Source of the DNA: Pseudomonas marvdashtae
GTDB taxonomy: Bacteria; Pseudomonadota; Gammaproteobacteria; Pseudomonadales; Pseudomonadaceae
Length of the DNA: 64,000 nucleotides
Reading direction: 5' to 3'
Assembly: GCF_014268655.2 (NCBI RefSeq)
Contig: NZ_JABWQX020000001.1
Location: 3,254,001-3,318,000 of the forward strand
The notes beneath the pieces were generated by a model that worked only from the letters and a program-made list of their open reading frames with translations, ran no database searches and was not told the DNA's origin. Position 1 is the stretch's first letter, and each line of letters opens with the position of its first letter. The position numbers and the translations under genes were made by a program. Positions 43,090 through 50,575 of this stretch are shown in pieces.

Positions 43090-43372
43090 CTTCTTGGTCC
43101 TCGTCGTCGTGGCCGCTGGTCGCTTCCACGCATTCCAGGTGATGGTCGCCCGAGTCGCTGGTGATGATCCAATGCTTCAGGGCTTTGTCAAACGTCGCGG
43201 CCTGCATCTGCGCGGGCGTAAAACGCCAGTGCTCAAGGGTGCGGCCGTTCATGCACTCAACGTGCAACTGGTCTTGCTCGTCGAGGGAAAAATCGAACGC
43301 GTGCAGCCCGTCAATGATCAGCATGTCGCAGTGTTCGAGGGCGTGCAGCAGGGTGTCGGTGGAAGCAGTCAT
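43076..43372 (-). CDS. Small DUF5629-like protein
   Basis: From the ATG at 43372 the product has 98 residues, beginning MTASTDTLLHALEHCDMLII, and ends in a very acidic tail (DDEDQEDEDA). It appears to be a compact alpha/beta cytoplasmic protein with strands FDFSLDEQDQLHVECMNG and WRFTPAQM. I recall a Pseudomonas family of unknown function, DUF5629, with this pattern. The frame extends 59 codons upstream through REP-like sequence, which I rejected. It precedes and overlaps the lactonase gene, so they are cotranscribed. Confidence 0.68.
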   Translation of the reverse strand: MTASTDTLLHALEHCDMLIIDGLHAFDFSLDEQDQLHVECMNGRTLEHWRFTPAQMQAATFDKALKHWIITSDSGDHHLECVEATSGHDDEDQEDEDA

Positions 43373-43480
43373 GGCGATCAGTCGGTCATTGGGAAAGGCA
43401 GCATGATAACCCAATGTCGGACCGGGCCTGGGCCCATAAGGTTCGAAAAACCTGCCACCGGCACATTCGCCAACGCAAAC

Positions 43481-43526
43481 AGGCCCGCCCCACACCCGAA
43501 CGCATTCGAAGTGTGGGAGCGGGCCT
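43481..43526. repeat. REP-like inverted pair
   Basis: AGGCCCGCCCCACAC at 43481-43495 faces GTGTGGGAGCGGGCCT at 43511-43526; the arms match apart from one extra base. It is the other common Pseudomonas REP variant and sits upstream of the DUF5629-like gene. Confidence 0.75.
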
Positions 43527-43531
43527 GCCTG

Positions 43532-43570
43532 GATCAGGCAGTCCATCAAAGCTCAATGGACTGCCTGATC
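43532..43570. terminator. Terminator after the aldehyde dehydrogenase gene
   Basis: A perfect 15-bp stem, GATCAGGCAGTCCAT / ATGGACTGCCTGATC, with a 9-base loop starts two bases after the minus-strand aldehyde dehydrogenase stop. No long T-run follows, but the stem is strong and separates the pentonate operon from the lactonase pair. Confidence 0.72.
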
Positions 43571-43571
43571 T

Positions 43572-45152
43572 TCAGAGCGCCGCGCGCCCCGGTACGCCAT
43601 CCACCAGCCGCTGGATGCCCAGCGGGTTGGCGTTCTTCAACGGCTCCGGCAACAGGCTGTCGGGGTAGTTCTGGAAGCACACCGGACGCAGGAAACGATC
43701 GATCGCCAAGGTGCCGACCGACGTGCCACGGGCATCGGATGTCGCCGGATAAGGCCCGCCGTGAACCATCGAGTCGCAGACCTCGACGCCGGTTGGATAA
43801 CCGTTGAGCAGGATGCGGCCGACCTTCTGTTCCAGCAGCGGCGTCAGTTCGCCGAACTGTTCGAAGTCCGCCGGCTCGCCAATGATCGTAGCGGTGAGTT
43901 GGCCGTGCAGGCCGTTCAGCGCGGCGGTCAGTTGCGCCTGGTCCGCCACTTCGACAAACACCGTGGTCGGCCCGAAGACTTCTTCCTGCAACGCCTCGTC
44001 ACCGTTGATCAACAAGCTGGCGTCGGCCTTGAACAACTGCGGCTGGGCCTGGTTGCCTTGCTGCTCGCGACCGGCCAAGTGCTCGATGCCCGAGTGAGCC
44101 AACAACTTTTGCAGGCCCTTGCCGTAACTTTGCAGCGTGCCGGCGTTGAGCATGGTTTGGGGTGCCTGGTCGCCGATCAGGGCCGCCACCTGCTGGGTGA
44201 ACGCGGTGAACTCAGGCGAACGGATGCCGATCACCAGCCCAGGGTTGGTGCAGAACTGACCGCAACCCTGCACCACCGAGGCGGTCAGGTCGCGAGCAAC
44301 GCTGTCGGCACGGGCCTGCAAGGCTTTTGGCAAGACGATCACCGGGTTGATGCTCGACATCTCGGCGAAGACCGGGATCGGCTGGGGCCGGGCGGCGGCC
44401 ATGTCGCATAGGGCACGGCCGCCCTTGAGGGAACCGGTGAAGCCGACGGCCTGGATCGCCGGATGCTTGACCAGCCATTCGCCGACACCACCGCCGTAGA
44501 TCATGTTGAACACACCGGCCGGCATCGAGGTCTTTTCGGCTGCGCGAATGATCGCATCGGCCACGTGTTCGGCCGTGGCCATGTGGCCGCTGTGGGCCTT
44601 GAACACCACCGGGCAACCGGCGGCCAGCGCCGCTGCGGTATCACCACCGGCGGTGGAAAATGCCAGCGGGAAGTTGCTGGCGCCGAACACCGCCACCGGG
44701 CCGAGGCCGATGCGGTACTGGCGCAGGTCCGGGCGCGGCAGCGGCGTGCGCTCAGGCAACGCGCTGTCGATGCGCGCGCCGTAGAAATCGCCACGGCGCA
44801 AGACTTTGGCAAACAGGCGCATCTGCCCGCTGGTGCGCCCGCGTTCGCCCTGGATCCGTGCGGCTGGCAAGGCAGTTTCACGACAGACCACGGCGACGAA
44901 CTCATCGCCCAAGGCATCCAGCTCATCGGCAATCGCGTCGAGAAACTCGGCCCGACGCGCCGCGCTCAGGCTGCGATAAGCAGGATAAGCCGCCGCCGCG
45001 GCCTTGGCGGCAGCGTCGACTTCTTCAGCCGTGGCCTGGACGAAATCATGGGGCAAGGCCTCGCCGGTGCTGGCGTCGACGCTTTGCAGGCGGGTCTGGC
45101 CGGCCGCGCTGCGTGCGCCGCCGATGTAGTTGTGGCCAAGGATCTGGTTCAT
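43572..45152 (-). CDS. 2-oxoglutarate semialdehyde dehydrogenase (aldehyde dehydrogenase family)
   Basis: The 526-residue enzyme fits the group that oxidises 2,5-dioxopentanoate (alpha-ketoglutaric semialdehyde) to 2-oxoglutarate with NAD(P), the last step of non-phosphorylative pentose and sugar-acid pathways. The general-base glutamate lies in FAEMSSINPVIV and the nucleophilic cysteine in GCGQFCTNPG. Cofactor-site residues are in GASNFPLAFSTAGGD and VGFTGSLKGG. AAGGAG precedes the ATG. The next gene upstream in the operon is an FAH-family protein, 12 bp away. Specificity is inferred from length, motifs and operon context. Confidence 0.85.
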   Translation of the reverse strand: MNQILGHNYIGGARSAAGQTRLQSVDASTGEALPHDFVQATAEEVDAAAKAAAAAYPAYRSLSAARRAEFLDAIADELDALGDEFVAVVCRETALPAARIQGERGRTSGQMRLFAKVLRRGDFYGARIDSALPERTPLPRPDLRQYRIGLGPVAVFGASNFPLAFSTAGGDTAAALAAGCPVVFKAHSGHMATAEHVADAIIRAAEKTSMPAGVFNMIYGGGVGEWLVKHPAIQAVGFTGSLKGGRALCDMAAARPQPIPVFAEMSSINPVIVLPKALQARADSVARDLTASVVQGCGQFCTNPGLVIGIRSPEFTAFTQQVAALIGDQAPQTMLNAGTLQSYGKGLQKLLAHSGIEHLAGREQQGNQAQPQLFKADASLLINGDEALQEEVFGPTTVFVEVADQAQLTAALNGLHGQLTATIIGEPADFEQFGELTPLLEQKVGRILLNGYPTGVEVCDSMVHGGPYPATSDARGTSVGTLAIDRFLRPVCFQNYPDSLLPEPLKNANPLGIQRLVDGVPGRAAL

Positions 45153-45164
45153 CGCAAGTCTCCT

Positions 45165-46157
45165 TTAAAGTGTGCCGATAGTACCTGGGTTGAACACCGC
45201 GTCTACCGGGGCAATGCCATTGACCAGCGGCGCGCCGAATTCAGCCTGGCTGATTTCGAACACATCCCCCGGCTGGGTGCGGATGCCATCGGCGAACGAC
45301 AGGGTCGCGGTGCCGAAGAAGTGAACGTGCACATCCCCCGGGCGCAGGAACTGACTGTACTTGAAGTGATGGAACTCCAGGTTTTCGAGGCTGTGGCACA
45401 TGTTCGCCTCGCCGCTGAGGAATTCGTTCTGCCACAGCACTTCGCCGTTGCGCAGGATACGACTGGTCCCGGACAGATGTTGAGGCAGTTCACCCACGCG
45501 AAGTTCCGGGCCAAAGCTGCAACTGCGCAGTTTCGAATGGGCCAGGTACAGATAATTCTTGCGTTCCATCACATGGTCAGAGAATTCGTTACCCACCGCA
45601 AAGCCCAGGCGATAAGGCTTGCCGTCGAGACCGATGACGTACAGGCCGCTGATTTCCGGTTCTTCGCCGGCGTCTTCGGCGAACGGTGGCAGAGGGAACG
45701 GCTGGCCCGGACGGACGACGATACTGCCGTCGCCCTTGTAGAACCATTCCGGTTGCACGCCGGCCTGCCCGGCCTGGGGTTTACCGCCCTCCACGCCCCA
45801 TTTGAAAATTCGCATGGTGTCGGTCATCGCGCTTTCGTCACCGGCCTGCTGATGCATCTTGTCCCGGGCAGAGGCGCTGCCCAAATGGGTCAGGCCGGTG
45901 CCGCTGACCAACAGGTGCGCCGGGTCCGGGTGATCCAGCGGCGGCAGGATGCGCAACTCTGCGAGCAGTTGCGCGTAGTCGTGGCTGGCACTCAGGCCCA
46001 GGCCATTGACCTGCTGCTCAAGCTTCAAGCCCGCTTCGATGGCGGCCAGCGCCAGCTCCCGCACAGTACCGGCGCCCTGCACTTCGCGCACCTGATCGCC
46101 GTCGACCAGGCCGACACGGCGCTCGCCGTTACTCAATTCGAACTGAACTAAACGCAT
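45165..46157 (-). CDS. AraD1-type fumarylacetoacetate hydrolase family protein
   Basis: The 330-residue protein belongs to the FAH superfamily and looks like the AraD1 group, thought to be 2-keto-3-deoxypentonate (L-arabonate) dehydratase-like enzymes. Metal-site regions are visible around EISGLYVIGLDG, GFAVGNEFSDHVME and LAHSKLRSCSFGPEL. AGGAG precedes the ATG. It lies between an MFS transporter and the semialdehyde dehydrogenase on one strand, with a sugar-acid dehydratase divergent. I infer that it converts 2-keto-3-deoxypentonate to the semialdehyde, as no DapA/NAL-type dehydratase is seen here. A hydrolase or aldolase role is possible. Confidence 0.78.
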   Translation of the reverse strand: MRLVQFELSNGERRVGLVDGDQVREVQGAGTVRELALAAIEAGLKLEQQVNGLGLSASHDYAQLLAELRILPPLDHPDPAHLLVSGTGLTHLGSASARDKMHQQAGDESAMTDTMRIFKWGVEGGKPQAGQAGVQPEWFYKGDGSIVVRPGQPFPLPPFAEDAGEEPEISGLYVIGLDGKPYRLGFAVGNEFSDHVMERKNYLYLAHSKLRSCSFGPELRVGELPQHLSGTSRILRNGEVLWQNEFLSGEANMCHSLENLEFHHFKYSQFLRPGDVHVHFFGTATLSFADGIRTQPGDVFEISQAEFGAPLVNGIAPVDAVFNPGTIGTL

Positions 46158-46196
46158 GCTGTTCTCCTGTTAAACAAACACAACACTGTACGCATC

Positions 46197-46298
46197 GATC
46201 GTTCCCACGCTCTGCGTGGGAATGTAGCCCGTGACGCTCCGCGTCACTGGACGCGGAGCGTCCCTTGAGGCATTCCCACGCAGAGCGTGGGAACGATC
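46197..46298. repeat. 102-bp palindromic repeat (copy 1 of 2)
   Basis: The outer arms GATCGTTCCCACGC / GCGTGGGAACGATC enclose further hairpins (GTGACGCTCCGCGTCAC and a GGACGCGGAGCGTCC unit). It lies in the gap between the MFS gene and the AraD1-type gene. A second, slightly longer copy lies at 59026-59137. Such elements are scattered in Pseudomonas genomes, probably moved by REP-associated transposases. Confidence 0.88.
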
Positions 46299-46331
46299 AA
46301 ACAAAAGCTCTCTTCCACAATTGCAATAAGT

Positions 46332-47654
46332 TCAGGTACGCGTCGCCCCGCGGGCACTGGCGGCGAACTGATCGGCCGGCAACACGTGCTTGCGCTCTAG
46401 CAGGCGATACACCACGCCGGTCAACACCAGGCCGAACACCATCACACCCGACAGGAAATACAGCCCCGACGCCAGGTTACCGGTGTATTCCTTCAGCGCG
46501 CCGATCACGAACGGCCCGATGTAACCGCCCAGGTTGCCCACCGAGTTGATAAGTGCAATGCCCGCCGCCGCACTGGCGCCGGCAAAGAAACGCCCCGGCA
46601 AAGTCCAGAACACCGCCGTGCAGGAAAACAGCGCGAACGCCACCAGGCACAACGCCGCCAGCTGCAGCACCGGCACCGTCAGCCAGGCACTGAGGAACAG
46701 GCCGATGGCGCCCAGCACATACAACACCGCCAAGTGGCCGTAGCGATCGTTCAAGCGGTCGGAACTGCGTGGAATGATCAACAACCCGATAATGCCGAAG
46801 ATGTATGGCACCGAGGACACGAAACCGGTCACCAGGTCCGTGCCACCGAACTGCTTGATCAGCGTCGGCAGCCACAGGCCCAGGCCGTAGATGCTCAGGG
46901 TCACCGGCAGATAGAACAGCGCCAGCAGCAACACACGCTTGTCTTTAAGCGCATGCAGCGGATTGCCATGGCGGGTCTGGCCGTATTCTTCAAGGTCCTT
47001 TTTCAGCTCACCGGTCAGCCAATCCTTTTCGCTCTGGTCCATCCATTTGACCTGGTGCGGGCCGTCCGGCAGATAACGCAGCACCGGCCAGGTCAACAGC
47101 ACCGCCGGCATGCCGATGACGATGAACAGCCACTGCCAGCCATGCAGACCGAGGATGCCGTCCATGCCCAGCAAGCCACCGGACACGGGGCCGGTAATCA
47201 TCATCGCGATGGGTTGGGACAGAATGAACAGGCCGAGGATCTTGCCGCGATGGCGCACCGGGAACCATTGGGTGATGTAGTACAGCACGCCCGGGAAGAA
47301 CCCGGCTTCGGCCGCGCCCAGCAAAAAGCGCATCACATAGAAGCTGTACGGCCCTTGCACGAAGGCCATGCCGATGGTGATGGCGCCCCAGGTGATCATG
47401 ATCCGGGCGAACCAGCGTCGGGCACCGAAGCGTTCGAGCATCAGGTTGCTGGGGATCTCCAGCAGGAAATAGCCAATGAAAAACAGCCCGGCACCCAGGC
47501 CGTAGGCAGCATCGCCGATACCGAGGTCGGCGCCCATATGAAGCTTGGCAAAGCCCACCGCAGAGCGGTCCACGTAGGCGATCAGGTACAGCAGGATCAG
47601 GAAGGGAATCAGTTTCAGCGTGATGCGACGAATAAGCCGCAATTCCTGGCTCAT
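46332..47654 (-). CDS. MFS sugar-acid transporter (ACS family)
   Basis: The 440-residue protein has twelve predicted helices and the ACS start IPFLILLYLIAYVDRSAVGF, with RFLLGAAEAGFFPGVLYYI in helix 4, features of galactonate/glucarate/phthalate-type anion:cation symporters. It starts the minus-strand pentonate operon and is divergent from the dehydratase gene across a 192-bp regulatory gap. I infer import of a pentonate such as L-arabonate. A ribosome site GGAG precedes the ATG. Confidence 0.87.
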   Translation of the reverse strand: MSQELRLIRRITLKLIPFLILLYLIAYVDRSAVGFAKLHMGADLGIGDAAYGLGAGLFFIGYFLLEIPSNLMLERFGARRWFARIMITWGAITIGMAFVQGPYSFYVMRFLLGAAEAGFFPGVLYYITQWFPVRHRGKILGLFILSQPIAMMITGPVSGGLLGMDGILGLHGWQWLFIVIGMPAVLLTWPVLRYLPDGPHQVKWMDQSEKDWLTGELKKDLEEYGQTRHGNPLHALKDKRVLLLALFYLPVTLSIYGLGLWLPTLIKQFGGTDLVTGFVSSVPYIFGIIGLLIIPRSSDRLNDRYGHLAVLYVLGAIGLFLSAWLTVPVLQLAALCLVAFALFSCTAVFWTLPGRFFAGASAAAGIALINSVGNLGGYIGPFVIGALKEYTGNLASGLYFLSGVMVFGLVLTGVVYRLLERKHVLPADQFAASARGATRT

Positions 47655-47746
47655 GGGACCGGTCTCCGATTGTTGTTGTTATAGAAGCTCGGGGGATTTC
47701 TCTGGCGATTTACGCTAGGACAACCCCTCCGTTGAACCGGACTATA

Positions 47747-47757
47747 TAGTAATACTA
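47747..47757. promoter_or_regulatory. FadR/GntR-family operator, site 1
   Basis: TAGTAATACTA is a perfect palindrome and an exact match to the FadR-subfamily consensus TNGTNNNACNA. It lies about 90 bp upstream of the MFS start, in the divergent promoter region next to a gene set that ends with a FadR-type regulator, the likely ligand. Confidence 0.65.
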
Positions 47758-47788
47758 TTTGAGCAACAACACTTCCAAACCGCGCAAA

Positions 47789-47817
47789 TTGCGCTTATGT
47801 TACGCTTCAGCTAGAAC
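47789..47817 (+). promoter_or_regulatory. Possible sigma-70 promoter for the dehydratase gene
   Basis: TTGCGC at 47789 and TAGAAC at 47812 are separated by 17 bases. Both are imperfect. Operator site 2 begins five bases downstream, near the expected transcript start, a good place for repression. Confidence 0.35.
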
Positions 47818-47821
47818 AATA

Positions 47822-47832
47822 TAGTCATACAA
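47822..47832. promoter_or_regulatory. FadR/GntR-family operator, site 2
   Basis: TAGTCATACAA also matches TNGTNNNACNA and lies 15 bp before the dehydratase start. It shares TAGTNATAC with site 1, 75 bp away, suggesting one regulator controls both divergent transcripts. Confidence 0.6.
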
Positions 47833-47846
47833 TAAGAGAATCGATC

Positions 47847-49583
47847 ATGTCTGATAAGAAACCCTCCCTGCGCTCGGCCCAATGGTTTGGCACCGCCGAC
47901 AAGAACGGCTTCATGTACCGCAGCTGGATGAAAAATCAGGGCATCGCCGACCATCAGTTCCATGGCAAGCCGATCATCGGCATCTGCAACACCTGGTCGG
48001 AGCTGACACCGTGCAACGCGCACTTCCGGCAGATCGCCGAACACGTCAAGCGCGGCGTGATCGAGGCCGGGGGCTTCCCGGTGGAATTCCCGGTGTTCTC
48101 CAACGGCGAATCGAACCTGCGCCCCACCGCCATGCTGACCCGCAACCTGGCAAGCATGGACGTGGAAGAGGCCATTCGCGGCAACCCGATTGACGGCGTG
48201 GTGCTGCTCACCGGTTGCGACAAAACCACCCCCGCGCTGTTGATGGGCGCCGCCAGCTGCGACGTGCCAGCCATCGTCGTCACCGGTGGGCCGATGCTCA
48301 ACGGCAAGCACAAAGGCCAGGACATTGGCTCCGGCACCGTGGTCTGGCAATTGAGCGAACAGGTCAAGGCTGGCACCATCACCATTGACGATTTCCTCGC
48401 GGCCGAGGGCGGCATGTCCCGCTCGGCCGGTACCTGCAACACCATGGGCACGGCCTCGACCATGGCCTGCATGGCCGAAGCCCTTGGCACCTCCCTGCCC
48501 CACAACGCCGCCATTCCAGCGGTGGACGCGCGGCGTTATGTGCTGGCCCACATGTCTGGCATGCGCGCCGTGGAGATGGTCCGCGAAGACCTCAAGCTGT
48601 CGAAGATCCTGACCAAGGAAGCCTTCGAAAACGCCATTCGCGTCAACGCCGCCATTGGTGGCTCGACCAACGCGGTGATCCACCTCAAGGCCATTGCCGG
48701 CCGCATCGGCGTGCAACTGGACCTGGACGACTGGACCCGCATCGGTCGCGGCATGCCGACCATCGTCGACCTGCAACCGTCCGGGCGTTTCCTGATGGAA
48801 GAGTTCTACTACGCCGGCGGTTTGCCCGCCGTGCTGCGGCGTCTGGGCGAAGCCAACCTGATTCCGCACCCGAACGCCTTGACCGTCAACGGCAAGAGCC
48901 TGGGGGAAAACACCAAGGACGCGCCGATCTACGGCCAGGACGAAGTCATCCGCACCCTCGACAATCCGATCCGCGCCGACGGTGGCATCTGCGTGCTGCG
49001 CGGCAACCTGGCGCCACTGGGTGCAGTGCTCAAGCCTTCCGCTGCCACCGCCGAACTGATGCAGCATCGCGGCCGCGCGGTGGTGTTCGAGAACTTCGAC
49101 GAGTACAAGGCGCGGATCAACGACCCGGAACTGGACGTTGATGCCAGCTCGATCCTGGTGATGAAAAACTGCGGGCCGAAGGGTTATCCGGGCATGGCCG
49201 AAGTCGGCAACATGGGCTTGCCGGCCAAGCTGCTGGCCCAGGGCGTGACGGACATGGTGCGGATTTCCGATGCGCGCATGAGCGGCACCGCCTACGGCAC
49301 CGTGGTGCTGCATGTGGCACCGGAAGCAGCGGCCGGCGGACCTCTGGCGGCAGTGAAGGAAGGCGATTGGATCGAACTCGATTGCGCCAGCGGCCGCCTG
49401 CACCTGGACATCCCGGACGCCGAACTCGCCGCGCGCCTGGCCGACATCGCCCCACCGCAGCAACTGTTGGTCGGTGGCTACCGCCAGTTGTACATCGACC
49501 ACGTACTGCAAGCGGACCAAGGCTGTGACTTCGACTTCCTGGTGGGCTGCCGTGGGGCCGAGGTGCCACGCCACTCTCACTAA
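47847..49583 (+). CDS. IlvD/Edd-family pentonate (L-arabonate-type) dehydratase
   Basis: The 578-residue enzyme dehydrates a sugar acid to its 2-keto-3-deoxy form. Cysteines C56, C124 and C197 correspond, at a constant offset of three, to the [2Fe-2S] ligands of the Rhizobium L-arabinonate dehydratase (59, 127, 200); they lie in CNTWSELTPC, LLTGCDKTTP and SAGTCNTMG. N-terminal WFGTADKNGFMYRSWMKN and the length also fit that pentonate subgroup better than IlvD or Edd proper. It is divergent from the transporter, AraD1-type and semialdehyde dehydrogenase genes and followed by a regulator. L-arabonate is the favoured substrate; D-xylonate or another acid is possible. Confidence 0.87.
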   Translation: MSDKKPSLRSAQWFGTADKNGFMYRSWMKNQGIADHQFHGKPIIGICNTWSELTPCNAHFRQIAEHVKRGVIEAGGFPVEFPVFSNGESNLRPTAMLTRNLASMDVEEAIRGNPIDGVVLLTGCDKTTPALLMGAASCDVPAIVVTGGPMLNGKHKGQDIGSGTVVWQLSEQVKAGTITIDDFLAAEGGMSRSAGTCNTMGTASTMACMAEALGTSLPHNAAIPAVDARRYVLAHMSGMRAVEMVREDLKLSKILTKEAFENAIRVNAAIGGSTNAVIHLKAIAGRIGVQLDLDDWTRIGRGMPTIVDLQPSGRFLMEEFYYAGGLPAVLRRLGEANLIPHPNALTVNGKSLGENTKDAPIYGQDEVIRTLDNPIRADGGICVLRGNLAPLGAVLKPSAATAELMQHRGRAVVFENFDEYKARINDPELDVDASSILVMKNCGPKGYPGMAEVGNMGLPAKLLAQGVTDMVRISDARMSGTAYGTVVLHVAPEAAAGGPLAAVKEGDWIELDCASGRLHLDIPDAELAARLADIAPPQQLLVGGYRQLYIDHVLQADQGCDFDFLVGCRGAEVPRHSH

Positions 49584-49688
49584 TCCCCTCGCCACAAGTC
49601 ACTCAAGCCCAAGGGTTTAGCCTGATGAATACCCGCCGCGCCTGCTATCATGCGCGGCACCCCCTCGTACAGGATCGCGCCGCGCCCC

Positions 49689-50408
49689 ATGGATTACCGC
49701 AAACCCTCCGACCGCAAAAGCATGCATGCGCGCATCGTCCAGGAACTGGGCATGCAGATCGTCTCCGGGCGCTTCAAGCCCGACGACAAACTGCCGGCCG
49801 AAGCCTTGCTCTGCGAAGAATACGCGGTCAGCCGTCCGGTGTTGCGCGAAGCCACGCGGGTGCTGGTCGCCAAGGGCCTGGTGTATTCGCGACCGCGCGT
49901 GGGCACGGTGGTCAAGCCGCGTCGGGAATGGCACATGCTCGACCCCGATGTGCTGCATTGGCTGATGCAAAGCAGCCCGCAAAATGAATTTTTCAACCTG
50001 CTGACCAGCGTGCGCAGCATCATCGAGCCGGCCGCCGCTTCTCTCGCCGCGCAATTCGCCACCGATGAAGACATCGCGGCCATCAACGAAGCCTACCAGC
50101 GCATGGAAGCAGCTCCGACCCCCGAGGCGCTGCTGCAACCGGACCTGGACTTCCACAGCCGCATCGCCGACGCCACCCACAACGACCTGCTCGCCAACTT
50201 GTGCAACATGCTGTCGGTGGCCATCGCCGAGGCGCTCAAGCATTCCAACCAACGGCCCAACCTGCATGAGCTGGCGATGCCCCGACACAAAGCGATCCTC
50301 ACCGCCATCGAGAACCGCGACGCCCTAGGCGCTCGCCATGCCACGCTGGTGCAGCTGGACGATGCCCGTAGCGCGCTGAACGTGGTGCTGGGCAGCGACC
50401 CAGCCTGA
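49689..50408 (+). CDS. FadR-subfamily GntR transcription regulator
   Basis: The 239-residue protein has an N-terminal winged helix (KPDDKLPAEALLCEEYAVSR, about 36-55, then VLREATRVLVAKGLV) and an all-helical FCD effector domain whose metal/ligand residues are likely in LDFHSRIADATHNDLL, EALKHS and GARHATLVQL. It lies 105 bp after the dehydratase gene. I infer it is the local repressor, acting on the two TNGTNNNACNA sites in the divergent promoter and released by a pathway intermediate. The ATG at 49689 has only a distant AGGA; an in-frame ATG at 49650 is also possible. Confidence 0.85.
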   Translation: MDYRKPSDRKSMHARIVQELGMQIVSGRFKPDDKLPAEALLCEEYAVSRPVLREATRVLVAKGLVYSRPRVGTVVKPRREWHMLDPDVLHWLMQSSPQNEFFNLLTSVRSIIEPAAASLAAQFATDEDIAAINEAYQRMEAAPTPEALLQPDLDFHSRIADATHNDLLANLCNMLSVAIAEALKHSNQRPNLHELAMPRHKAILTAIENRDALGARHATLVQLDDARSALNVVLGSDPA

Positions 50409-50575
50409 TCACCCAACTCAACACCCTCGCAGGAACTTCAAAAAGCGCTGTCGACCAGGACGGCATGACTCGCGCTTGAAGAGGCGGTACTTATATACCG
50501 CACGCCATACAAAGGGACGCTGATACTTGCCCCGTCGTCATCCCGACGGCCATGAGATCAGGAAAAGGATGTCTT

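Noticed and set aside
47811..49595. A 594-codon minus-strand frame opposite the dehydratase gene
   Set aside because: It is a shadow of the IlvD/Edd coding frame, whose cysteine ligands and motifs are clear.
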